Origin: GCA-2748575 sp965222725
GTDB lineage: Bacteria; Pseudomonadota; Gammaproteobacteria; Pseudomonadales; Ketobacteraceae
Length of the DNA: 64,000 bases
NCBI GenBank assembly: GCA_965222725.1
Contig: OZ244969.1
Coordinates: 2,108,001 to 2,172,000 of the forward strand
Reading direction: 5' to 3'
In this document: piece after piece, positions 52,061 through 59,860 of the stretch
How positions within the stretch are numbered: the stretch's first letter is position 1
How the letters are laid out: the number at the start of each line of letters is the position of its first letter
Position numbers and translations under genes: made by a program
Notes under the pieces: generated by a model
Database searches by the model: none
Told to the model about the DNA's origin: nothing
The model's input: the letters and a program-made list of their open reading frames with translations, nothing else

Positions 52061-53104
52061 TTAACTGAGCAGGTTGAGAATGTCGATTTCGGTTTCCGAT
52101 ACCCGGCGGCCGATGGCGGCCAGTTCCAGAGACGGGTTCAGCCCGCTGGTGTAGCAGTTGGCCTGGAACAGGCAGATAATGCCCCAGCGCAGGGTGCCGA
52201 ACACCTGCCAGTAGCGCAGCTCTTCACGGCTGACCCGGCGCCCGGTCTGTTCCTCATAGGCCTCCAGCAGGGAATCGATGCTGCCAAAACCCCCGACCGG
52301 CAGATCACTGCCAAAGCACCAGGCATTCACACACAACCACCCCAGATCCTCGATCGGGTTGCCCAGGTGGCAAAGCTCCCAATCCAGCACCGCGGCAATG
52401 CCCGTGTCATCAATCACCAGGTTGCCGTTGCGGAAATCCCCGTGCACCAGAGTTAACGGTTCGTCCGGTGGCGCCTGTTCCCGTAACCAGCGAAACGCCA
52501 CTTCAAATACCGGCGAGGGTTGCTGATAACTGAGGTACAGGGTTTCCAGCGAATCCAGCTGTTTCAGCGGCGACTGGTCTTCCAGATGATCCTGAACTTC
52601 ATTAAGGGGCACCTGATGTATCCGGCCCAGAACCTCGCCACATTGCCGGGCCAGATTTTCCCGGACACCGGCCAGATCCGGATTACGCAGGATTCGCCGG
52701 GGAATGGTTTCCCCTTCCACGCAACTCATGACATAGCCTTCCCCCAGGTGATCTTCCGGTGCCACACAGAACAGAATCTCGGGCACCGGCACCTGAAAGC
52801 GGCCGCAAAGCCGCTGTGCCGCGGCTTCTGTCTGCTTGGCGATCGAAGTGGAAAACTGCGAGGCCTGCTGAATGGAGGAGCAGCGGAAGATGGCGGCGAT
52901 ACAGGTATCCGACGCTTCCGCCGTGGTGAATTCAAAACGCCAGGTTTCTGCCGACGCGCCACCGGAAAGGGCATGGAGGTTGTGGATCTGCACATTGGTT
53001 TCCCGGTATTTGCGGAAACAGGCTGCCAGCCTGTCGGCCATCGCTGCCGGGTCTTTATCGCCGTATTCAGACTGCGCTTGCTCAAACACCGCTTGCTCAG
53101 ACAT
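52061..53104 (-). CDS. APH-type phosphotransferase (LvaA/ACAD10-kinase-like)
   Basis: A 347-residue kinase-fold protein. The Brenner/APH motif is VHGDFRNGN (HGD at 221-223) and the metal-binding DFG equivalent is LDWELCHLGNP (DWE at 241-243). This subfamily resembles LvaA and the kinase part of ACAD10/11, which phosphorylate hydroxyacyl-CoAs, rather than antibiotic-resistance enzymes. It overlaps the upstream gene by 8 bases and precedes DUF6285, forming an operon. No acyl-CoA dehydrogenase, the usual third partner, is adjacent. Confidence 0.82.
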   Translation of the reverse strand: MSEQAVFEQAQSEYGDKDPAAMADRLAACFRKYRETNVQIHNLHALSGGASAETWRFEFTTAEASDTCIAAIFRCSSIQQASQFSTSIAKQTEAAAQRLCGRFQVPVPEILFCVAPEDHLGEGYVMSCVEGETIPRRILRNPDLAGVRENLARQCGEVLGRIHQVPLNEVQDHLEDQSPLKQLDSLETLYLSYQQPSPVFEVAFRWLREQAPPDEPLTLVHGDFRNGNLVIDDTGIAAVLDWELCHLGNPIEDLGWLCVNAWCFGSDLPVGGFGSIDSLLEAYEEQTGRRVSREELRYWQVFGTLRWGIICLFQANCYTSGLNPSLELAAIGRRVSETEIDILNLLS

Positions 53105-54128
53105 CTTTGCCCACCGGCCTGCCGTTCACCATCTGGTCCAGATATTCTGTCATGCCGTAACCGATTTTGCCGTCGCACTGTACCTGGGTAAAACCCTCGA
53201 TAATGCGGGTTTTCATCCATTCGCCGTCGTCTTTCTGGCGGCGATTGCGCAGGGGGATCAGCGACAGGACATTGCCTTCCACTTCATATTCCCGCTGGGC
53301 GGTTTTGGCCCACAGGCCATAGCCCCGGGGGTAATAATTGTCATCGTAATCGGTGGTCAGTCGGGCATCTTCAATCATGTGGTATTCGTTGCCTTCCAGA
53401 GTCATGCCCCAGATAAACTGCTTGCCACTGGCCATGGTCACGATGGACACATTCATAGCGAAGTCTTCGGTAAAATTGATGGGCAACCAGCGATACCAGT
53501 ACAGATTCTGCCAGTAGCGTGGCCCCCAGGAATGATCCCGCAGACCCAGGCCGGTTACCTGAAAGGTCTGGTCGCCAACGCTGATAGTGCCTTCCCCGGC
53601 CATGTGCTGTTCATAGTGGCCGCGGGCAAAGGATTCTTCGGGGTTTTCCTCAATGGGATTGCCCTCGTCATCTACTGCCTCGCCACCGTACACCGGTGAC
53701 ACGCCCCGGTAGCTCAGCTTGATGTCGCAAGGCACCATGGGGTTGTTGGCAAAGGCCGCTTTGGGGTTTTCCATTTCGGTGGGATCTTTCAGCAGGCAGA
53801 CTTTGCCGGAATAGTTCAGAGTGAGTTGCCTGAACGGATCCTGTACCTCGAATGCCATGCCACCGGCGGCAATCGCATCATTGCGGCCTTTGTTTTCCGG
53901 CCGCTGGAACATAAAGGCGACGCTGCCGTCGGGCAGGTACAGGCAGCAGGACACTTCTGAATGGCCTTCGTTGGGGCGGTTGCCCACCCGGAACCAGCCC
54001 CCCATTTTCTGGCGGTGATCAAACAGGTTGATATACATGCTCTCATTGAAATTGCTGGCAGCTTCAATGGGGTGGGTGTATTCGTCTTCCGGTTCAAGGC
54101 GTATGCGTTGGTTTTTCCCTAGGTCCAT
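53097..54128 (-). CDS. DUF7064/DUF7065-like protein of unknown function
   Basis: A 343-residue soluble protein without signal peptide or membrane segments. The sequence is rich in aromatic residues and beta-type pattern, with a conserved-looking GLRDHSWGPRYWQNLYWYRWL segment (about 193-212 core) reminiscent of AttH/CrtC-like beta-sandwich proteins. I recall such proteins beside CoA-linked kinase and dehydrogenase genes in actinobacteria and marine proteobacteria; the activity is unknown. First gene of the unit with the APH kinase (8-base overlap) and DUF6285. The DUF assignment is from memory of the pattern. Confidence 0.6.
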   Translation of the reverse strand: MDLGKNQRIRLEPEDEYTHPIEAASNFNESMYINLFDHRQKMGGWFRVGNRPNEGHSEVSCCLYLPDGSVAFMFQRPENKGRNDAIAAGGMAFEVQDPFRQLTLNYSGKVCLLKDPTEMENPKAAFANNPMVPCDIKLSYRGVSPVYGGEAVDDEGNPIEENPEESFARGHYEQHMAGEGTISVGDQTFQVTGLGLRDHSWGPRYWQNLYWYRWLPINFTEDFAMNVSIVTMASGKQFIWGMTLEGNEYHMIEDARLTTDYDDNYYPRGYGLWAKTAQREYEVEGNVLSLIPLRNRRQKDDGEWMKTRIIEGFTQVQCDGKIGYGMTEYLDQMVNGRPVGKDV

Positions 54129-54195
54129 AGTCTTTCTCGTTTTATATCAAGTAGCTTTACGAATATACGGAAACTGGTCAGTCACTACAAGGCCT

Positions 54196-54230
54196 AAAAA
54201 TGCCCCCGGCACATTCTGGGTGGCGGGGGC
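54196..54230 (-). terminator. Terminator after hemJ (minus strand)
   Basis: Read on the minus strand, GCCCCCG and CGGGGGC (plus 54224-54230 and 54202-54208) form a GC stem with a 15-base loop and run into ATTTTT (plus 54196-54201). It closes the clcA-hemJ transcript 37 bases after the hemJ stop. Confidence 0.8.
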
Positions 54231-54266
54231 GCAGATTGCGGGGCAGTGAATTACATAGGCTGCTTC

Positions 54267-54704
54267 CTACATGGGCTGCTTAAGAGTCACCAGAATCACC
54301 ACCGCAATCAGAATAAACACCGGTATTTCGTTAAACACCCGGAAAAAGGTTTCACCGCGGGTGTTTCTGTCCTCGGCGAACTTCTTCAGCAGGCGGCCGC
54401 AGGCATGGTGGTAACCTATCAGCAGAATCACCAGGGTGAGTTTGATATGCATCCAGGGTGCCTGGCTGAAATATTCGCTCCAGCGGTCCAGCAGCAACCA
54501 CAGGCCCAGTACAACCGTTACCACCGCCGAAGGTGTCATGATGCCGCGATACAGTTTGCGCTCCATGATTTTGAAACGCTCGCTGCCTTTGGTGTCGCCT
54601 TCGCTGAGCGCCTGGGTGTGATACACAAACAAACGCGGCAAATAAAAAATCGCCGCAAACCAGCACACCACCCCAATAATATGAAAGGCCTTAACCCATA
54701 GCAT
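54267..54704 (-). CDS. hemJ: Protoporphyrinogen IX oxidase HemJ (UPF0093)
   Basis: A 145-residue inner-membrane protein with four hydrophobic helices. Family pattern: WVKAFHIIGVVCWFAAIFYLPRLFVYH (His and Arg conserved) and WMHIKLTLVILLIGYHHACGR. HemJ oxidises protoporphyrinogen IX in the penultimate step of haem synthesis in organisms without HemY/HemG. It lies 8 bases downstream of the ClC gene on the same strand. Confidence 0.88.
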   Translation of the reverse strand: MLWVKAFHIIGVVCWFAAIFYLPRLFVYHTQALSEGDTKGSERFKIMERKLYRGIMTPSAVVTVVLGLWLLLDRWSEYFSQAPWMHIKLTLVILLIGYHHACGRLLKKFAEDRNTRGETFFRVFNEIPVFILIAVVILVTLKQPM

Positions 54705-54712
54705 ATGTCACC

Positions 54713-56437
54713 TCAAACTTTATAGAACCGCTCTATTTCCTGGCGGGTTACAATGCCGTACACCCGGTAAATATTGGGGGCGTTCATGCGCCTTACGTAC
54801 ACGGCATCTGCGGAATGCTTGTCCATTTCATCCAGCGCTTCTTTTAATGTGGCGCTCATCAATACCGGCACCACATCCAGACGGCTGGCAGGCATGTGCA
54901 GCAGATCAATCACATCCGGAATTTTTTCCTTGGTTTCCTTGTTCTGAATAAAGTTAACCAGGTCCACTGCATGCAGCAGTTTAATCGGAACACCGTCTTC
55001 CTCAATCAGAATCCATGCCGGCTGCTTTTCAATAATGTTCAGGGCTTCTTCGTAAGGCAGTTTCTGCTCCAGCCGTTTAAAGCTGCGGTTCATTACCGCC
55101 GGTACCGCGGCGCTGTGCAGGTGTCGGCCCAGGGCGGTGGATTTCAGTTCAATGCCCTGCTGGGCCAGCGCCATCTGAAAAATACTTTTTTGCCGGAATA
55201 CCTGGGATGTCGCCAGACTGGCTACCACAACCCCCAGCATACCGGGAAAAATAATATTGGGATTGGCAGTAAGCTCCAACAAGGCGATTAATGCTGCCAG
55301 TGGTGCCTGCAGCGTGGCCGCCATCATGGCCCCCATGCCGATGATCACATACAGTCCCGGATCCGCACCGGGCAGAATCTTGCTGACCAGAAACCCGAAG
55401 GCGCCGCCGGCCGTAGCGCCGATCACCATGCAGGGGCCGATGATACCCGCCGGCAAACCGCTGGCAGCACAGACACTGCTGGCCAGCAGCTTGAACAGGC
55501 AGATCAGTAACAGGCTGCCAAAAGCAATTTCACCGATCACCGCCCGGTCCACCGTGTCGTAACCAATACCCATGACCTCGGGAATCAGCAGGCCTAAAAC
55601 GCCCATGATGACTCCGGCGGTCAGAAACCTCAGGAAGATGTTGCGGTCTTTGGACAACACCTGCAGCCAGTAGGTAGTGGTAATAAATGCCGCCGCGAGA
55701 CAGCCAATGGCAACTCCGGTTCCCAGCAGAAAAGGCACTTCGTAGAGGGAATGAAGACTGATGCTGGCCGGTAACTGAAAAGCCGCTTCGTGGCCGTAAA
55801 CCGCCCGGGTCAGAATAGTCCCTACCACAGATGCCAGAATGATGGGCGTAAAGGTGGCGATACTGTATTCCAGCATCACCACTTCCATGGCAAAAATAAC
55901 GCCCGCCAATGGCGTGTTGAATGAGGCGGATATCGCAGCGGCCACACCACAGCCCACCAGAATTCTCAGGCTGTTATTGGGCAGGCCGGCCCATTGGCCG
56001 ATCAGGCTGCTGCTGGCGGCACCAATATGTACCGCCGGGCCTTCGCGGCCCATGGAATGGCCGCTCATCAGGCTGATGGCAGCACCAAAAAACTGCACCA
56101 TCAGGCTGCGTGCCGATATCACGCCCTGATGCAGGTTAAAACGCTCCATCACATAAGCCACACCGCTGCGCTGCAGGTATTTGGGCAAGCGGAAGAAAAT
56201 CAGTGCGATAACAAGGGCGCCGGCGATGGGCAGGGATACCCGCCACACAGCGTCCAGCGATTCAAAATCCTCGGCACCACCACGAAACCCCAGGGTAAGA
56301 GGCACCTCGATAAACTGACGGAACAGCAGGATCATCAAACCACTGGCCAGGCCTGCCAGAATCCCCAGTAATGAAAGCAGCGGTACTGCATCGATATGCG
56401 ACAAACGATGCCGGATTGCGTCTAGATCGATTCCCAT
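54713..56437 (-). CDS. ClC-family chloride channel/antiporter with CBS domains
   Basis: A 574-residue membrane protein with about ten membrane-embedded helices and a C-terminal pair of CBS domains (about 445-570). ClC motifs are present: MGREGPAVHIGA, ISASFNTPLAGVIFAMEVV and the GLPAGIIGPCMVIGA filter segment. It moves chloride, possibly in exchange for protons. The first filter motif region around GHSMG differs from the GSGIP of E. coli ClcA, so ion selectivity is uncertain. Cotranscribed with hemJ. Confidence 0.9.
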   Translation of the reverse strand: MGIDLDAIRHRLSHIDAVPLLSLLGILAGLASGLMILLFRQFIEVPLTLGFRGGAEDFESLDAVWRVSLPIAGALVIALIFFRLPKYLQRSGVAYVMERFNLHQGVISARSLMVQFFGAAISLMSGHSMGREGPAVHIGAASSSLIGQWAGLPNNSLRILVGCGVAAAISASFNTPLAGVIFAMEVVMLEYSIATFTPIILASVVGTILTRAVYGHEAAFQLPASISLHSLYEVPFLLGTGVAIGCLAAAFITTTYWLQVLSKDRNIFLRFLTAGVIMGVLGLLIPEVMGIGYDTVDRAVIGEIAFGSLLLICLFKLLASSVCAASGLPAGIIGPCMVIGATAGGAFGFLVSKILPGADPGLYVIIGMGAMMAATLQAPLAALIALLELTANPNIIFPGMLGVVVASLATSQVFRQKSIFQMALAQQGIELKSTALGRHLHSAAVPAVMNRSFKRLEQKLPYEEALNIIEKQPAWILIEEDGVPIKLLHAVDLVNFIQNKETKEKIPDVIDLLHMPASRLDVVPVLMSATLKEALDEMDKHSADAVYVRRMNAPNIYRVYGIVTRQEIERFYKV

Positions 56438-56538
56438 GGTGAAGCGTTACAGGCTCGCGAATGGTCTAAGCTGAAAAAGTGATTCGCATTGTACGCCATG
56501 GCGGCGTTGATAAAAAACGAATGAGGCCTTAACCGGGT

Positions 56539-56567
56539 TTGTTTTTGTTACAGGCCGCCAGTATCAT
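56539..56567 (+). promoter_or_regulatory. Candidate promoter for argC
   Basis: TTGTTT (56539-56544), 17 bases, TATCAT (56562-56567), about 50 bases before the argC start, in the divergent gap with the ClC gene. Confidence 0.4.
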
Positions 56568-56617
56568 TGGTGCGAATTTCAATTTTCAGGTCAATGGTTT
56601 ACGTAAAGGTTCAAGTT

Positions 56618-57652
56618 GTGAAAGTAGGCATTGTAGGCGGCACCGGCTATACAGGTGTGGAGTTGCTTCGGCTACTGGTTCAGCATCCTGAAGTGGAGTT
56701 GACAGCCGTTACCTCCCGCTCGGAAGCCGGTCAGCGGGTGGATTCCCTTTATCCCAATCTGCGGGGGCATCTGGACCTGCCGTTTTCAGAACCCTCTCTG
56801 GATTCCCTCGGCCAGTGTGATCTGGTGTTTTTTGCCACCCCTAACGGTGTGGCCATGAAAATGGCCCGGGAACTGGTGGAAAAAGGCGTCAAGATAATTG
56901 ATCTGGCGGCGGACTTCCGTTTGCGGAACCCCGCCACCTGGTCGGAATGGTACGGCGACGGTGAAGGCCATGCCTGCCCCGATATTCTTGATCAGGCGGT
57001 TTACGGCATGCCGGAACTGAACCGGGATGCTATCGCCAAGGCGCAGGTAATTGCCAACCCCGGTTGTTACCCCACCGCGGTGACCCTGGGTTATGTGCCT
57101 TTGCTGGAAGCCGGACTGGTAGATACCGCCCACCTGATCGCCGATTCCAAATCCGGTGCCAGCGGTGCCGGCCGACAGGCCAAACTGGGCACCCTGTTAT
57201 GTGAAGCCAGTGAAAGCATGAAAGCCTATGGTGTACCCGGTCATCGTCACCTGCCGGAAATTACCCAGGAATTAACCGGTGTGGCCGGCCAGCCGGTGAA
57301 CATCACCTTTGTGCCCCATCTCACACCCATGATCCGTGGTATTCATGCCACCTGTTATTCCACCCTGAAAACCTCCGGGCAGGACCTGCAGGCGCTCTAT
57401 GAAAATCGTTATGCCGATGAACCCTTTGTGGATGTGATGGAGCCGGGTTCCCATCCGGAAACCCGTAGCGTGCGCGGCTCCAACAATTGCCGGATTGCCA
57501 TTCATCAGCCTCAGGGCGGTGATACTGTGGTGGTACTGTCGGTGATTGATAATCTGGTGAAAGGCGCAGCCGGTCAGGCGGTGCATAACATGAATATCAT
57601 GAGCGGTTTTGAAGAAACCCTTGGTATTGACCAGGTGGCAGTCATGCCATAA
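56618..57652 (+). CDS. argC: N-acetyl-gamma-glutamyl-phosphate reductase
   Basis: A 344-residue NADPH enzyme of arginine synthesis. The dinucleotide loop is VGIVGGTGYTGVELLRLL, the catalytic Cys lies in VIANPGCYPTAVTLGY, and SGASGAGRQAKLGTL follows. GTG at 56618 gives the family start (MKVGIVGGTGYTG) and has AAAGG eight bases upstream; the frame continues upstream to 56567 without similarity and across the promoter candidate. It heads the argC-DUF6776-bactofilin-erpA series known from Pseudomonas. Confidence 0.96.
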   Translation: MKVGIVGGTGYTGVELLRLLVQHPEVELTAVTSRSEAGQRVDSLYPNLRGHLDLPFSEPSLDSLGQCDLVFFATPNGVAMKMARELVEKGVKIIDLAADFRLRNPATWSEWYGDGEGHACPDILDQAVYGMPELNRDAIAKAQVIANPGCYPTAVTLGYVPLLEAGLVDTAHLIADSKSGASGAGRQAKLGTLLCEASESMKAYGVPGHRHLPEITQELTGVAGQPVNITFVPHLTPMIRGIHATCYSTLKTSGQDLQALYENRYADEPFVDVMEPGSHPETRSVRGSNNCRIAIHQPQGGDTVVVLSVIDNLVKGAAGQAVHNMNIMSGFEETLGIDQVAVMP

Positions 57653-57669
57653 CCCTCCGAGCCCCTTTT

Positions 57670-58443
57670 ATGGCTTCAGCAAAACGTAAAACCACCGGTA
57701 CACCGGACACCCGCATGATTCTTGTGCCCTATGAAAAAGGCCGCAAGGCCAAGCGTGTGCTGTTGGTATTATTGCTCCTCGTGCTTTGTGGTGCTGCCGC
57801 TTTTGGCGGCGGTTTTTTGCTGGGTGTGGAAGAACAGACCAACGCCGTGGTGGAGCGGGATGAGCTGGTTATAAAAACGGCGGATTTAGATAAAAAAATC
57901 ATACAGTTGCAAGAACAGGTCGCAATTTATAAACATGGTAGCGAACTTGAGAAGCAAGCCACTGAAAGAGTACGTCAGGAGAACGTACAATTGCAGAACC
58001 GGGTGTCCGAACTGGAAGAAGCTGTCACCTTCTACAAGGGCATCATGGCGCCAAAAAGCAATGACAAGGGGCTGCGGATCGAAAAAGCAACAGTCGAATC
58101 CACCAAGGACCCCAACCGCTTTCGTTACAAAATTGTGTTAACGCAAGTGGCTGATAATCGGTCATATGTTCAGGGCAGGGTGCACATCAATATTCACGGA
58201 CTGGATAACGACGAGAAAAAGGCGCTCTCAGTGGCTACACTGACGGAAGACATGACTTCCGACGGCGCCAAGTTCAAGTTTCGGTACTTTCAGGACGTGT
58301 CGGGCGAAATCGAGATGCCCAACGGCTTTATACCGGAACAGATCGAAGTGATAGCGCAATCAACCGGGCGTAAAGCCATGCGTCTGGAAAAGAAATTTGA
58401 CTGGATACTGGAAGAGGTGAAAAGCGATGTGGGGCAAGGATAA
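57670..58443 (+). CDS. DUF6776 family membrane-anchored coiled-coil protein
   Basis: A 257-residue protein: a basic cytoplasmic N-terminus (1-30), one membrane helix (about 34-54, with GAAAFGGGFLLG), a coiled coil (about 60-120, heptad-rich LQEQVAIYKHGSELEKQA and NRVSELEEAVTFYKGIM) and a C-terminal domain (about 125-250) exposed to the periplasm if the positive-inside rule holds. Function is unknown; the family occurs upstream of bactofilin in pseudomonads. Its last 17 bases overlap the bactofilin start, implying coupled translation and a related job. Confidence 0.75.
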   Translation: MASAKRKTTGTPDTRMILVPYEKGRKAKRVLLVLLLLVLCGAAAFGGGFLLGVEEQTNAVVERDELVIKTADLDKKIIQLQEQVAIYKHGSELEKQATERVRQENVQLQNRVSELEEAVTFYKGIMAPKSNDKGLRIEKATVESTKDPNRFRYKIVLTQVADNRSYVQGRVHINIHGLDNDEKKALSVATLTEDMTSDGAKFKFRYFQDVSGEIEMPNGFIPEQIEVIAQSTGRKAMRLEKKFDWILEEVKSDVGQG

Positions 58444-58939
58444 GACCAAAAAAGTAGATTTTGACCGCCACGCGGGTAAAACCACCATGATTGCCCAGGG
58501 CACTGAGCTGAAAGGCGACATCGCGTTCGAAGGTGGATTGCTGGTGGAAGGCTGCATCAAGGGCAATGTGACCGCCGAGCCCGGCAGTGATGCCCTGTTG
58601 CGCCTGAGTGAAGTGGGCCGTATCGACGGTGAAATCAATGTGCCCAATGTGGTTATCAACGGCAAGGTCACCGGTAATGTCTTTTCTTCCGGGCACGTGG
58701 AACTGGCCGCCAAAGCCGTGGTCAATGGAGATGTTCACTACAATCTGATCGAGATGGTGATGGGTTCTGAGGTGAACGGTTCGCTGCTCCATGATCAGCA
58801 TGAAGGAGCATCCTCCAGCCCAAAGTCTGAGGCCAAATCCGTGGTTAATCTGGGCGAAAAATCCAAGCCCAAAACCAAAGACGCTGCGGCAACTGCCGAT
58901 GGGGCCAAAGATGCGGCCAGGAAGGAAGAATCGGCCTGA
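58427..58939 (+). CDS. Bactofilin family cytoskeletal protein
   Basis: A 170-residue polymer-forming protein. The central beta-helix (about 20-120) shows the bactofilin repeat pattern: GTELKGDIAFEGGLLVEGCIKGNV, GEINVPNVVINGKVTGNVFSSGHVEL. Tails are short and basic at the N-terminus and Ala/Lys/Glu-rich at the C-terminus. Bactofilins form nucleotide-free filaments that localise cell-wall enzymes; an M23 endopeptidase gene lies 2 kb downstream on the other strand. It overlaps DUF6776 by 17 bases. Confidence 0.92.
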   Translation: MWGKDKTKKVDFDRHAGKTTMIAQGTELKGDIAFEGGLLVEGCIKGNVTAEPGSDALLRLSEVGRIDGEINVPNVVINGKVTGNVFSSGHVELAAKAVVNGDVHYNLIEMVMGSEVNGSLLHDQHEGASSSPKSEAKSVVNLGEKSKPKTKDAAATADGAKDAARKEESA

Positions 58940-59027
58940 GGCTTGTTAACAGGTCCTTATTGTTGACTGTTTTACTCGGTCTTATGATAATGTGAGCCAG
59001 TTTCAACGCTTTATTGAGGTCGAGTCT

Positions 59028-59369
59028 ATGGCTGATAACAGCCAATTAATCTCCATGTCAGACAGCGCAGCCCGCAAGGTGAAGAGCCTGATCGATGAAG
59101 AAGACAACGATCAGCTCAAGCTCCGGGTGTATATCACCGGGGGTGGCTGCGCCGGTTTTTCCTATGGTTTCAGCTTTGATGAGGGCTCCAAGGATGATGA
59201 CACCGTAGTAGTAAAGGACGGTGTCACCATGCTGGTGGATTCTCTCAGCATTCAGTACCTGGCGGGATCCGAGGTGGATTACACCGAGGGCTTGCAGGGC
59301 GCCCGTTTTGTTATCCATAATCCCAATGCGGAAACCACCTGCGGGTGCGGTTCGTCGTTCTCCATGTAA
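59028..59369 (+). CDS. erpA: Iron-sulfur cluster insertion protein ErpA
   Basis: A 113-residue A-type Fe-S carrier. Cluster cysteines are in GGGCAGFSYGF and the C-terminal TTCGCGSSFSM. ErpA passes clusters to targets such as the isoprenoid enzymes IspG/IspH. ATG at 59028 (MADNSQLISMSD) is preferred to the GTG at 58992 because of family length. It lies between bactofilin and the DsrE-like gene. Confidence 0.95.
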   Translation: MADNSQLISMSDSAARKVKSLIDEEDNDQLKLRVYITGGGCAGFSYGFSFDEGSKDDDTVVVKDGVTMLVDSLSIQYLAGSEVDYTEGLQGARFVIHNPNAETTCGCGSSFSM

Positions 59370-59395
59370 ACCTATTCCTTTAACGAGTAATCACC

Positions 59396-59851
59396 GTGAA
59401 GCAATTGCTACTCATTATGGGCTGGTTAATTGCTTCCAGCGCCCTGGCTGAGCCCCGAATCACTTCCCATGTGCTGGCTGAAGATACCGGCAGCGTCAGC
59501 TATGTAGCCCGTATCGAAGCCCACAGCAGGGAGGAGATCGAAACCCTGATAACGCGGGCGGAATCTGTGATTGAGCAGGTAATAGCCGGGGCAAAGGTGG
59601 AGCCCATCCAGTTTGTGCTGCATGGTGACGAGGTGCGCTTTTTCTTTCGCCGCAATTATCAGCAGAACAAGATGCTGGTGGACCGGGCGGCGCGGCTGGA
59701 TGCCTTCAACGTCATTGATATCAAGGTCTGCGAAACCTGGATGCGCTTTAACGATGAGGGGTTAAGTGAGCTTTATCCCTTTATCGAAACCGTGCCTTTT
59801 GGCCCCGGCGAGGAAAAACGCCTGATCAGTGAAGGTTATCTGTACTTCTGA
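59396..59851 (+). CDS. Exported DsrE/DsrF-like protein
   Basis: A 151-residue protein starting with GTG. A signal peptide (hydrophobic 3-17, SSALA-EP cleavage) precedes a DsrE-like alpha/beta domain: PIQFVLHGDEVRFFF, LDAFNVIDIKVCETWMR, a Cys near 112, and VPFGPGEEKRLISEGYLYF at the end. DsrE-fold proteins carry persulfide sulfur on a Cys; exported versions exist but their roles are unclear. It follows erpA by 26 bases, which may indicate a shared link to sulfur chemistry. The assignment is by pattern only. Confidence 0.6.
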   Translation: MKQLLLIMGWLIASSALAEPRITSHVLAEDTGSVSYVARIEAHSREEIETLITRAESVIEQVIAGAKVEPIQFVLHGDEVRFFFRRNYQQNKMLVDRAARLDAFNVIDIKVCETWMRFNDEGLSELYPFIETVPFGPGEEKRLISEGYLYF

Positions 59852-59860
59852 AAGGGCCTG

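Noticed and set aside
52061..53104. Aminoglycoside resistance gene
   Set aside because: The protein has the APH fold motifs but sits with DUF6285 in a metabolic-looking operon and resembles LvaA/ACAD10-type kinases, so a resistance call is not supported.
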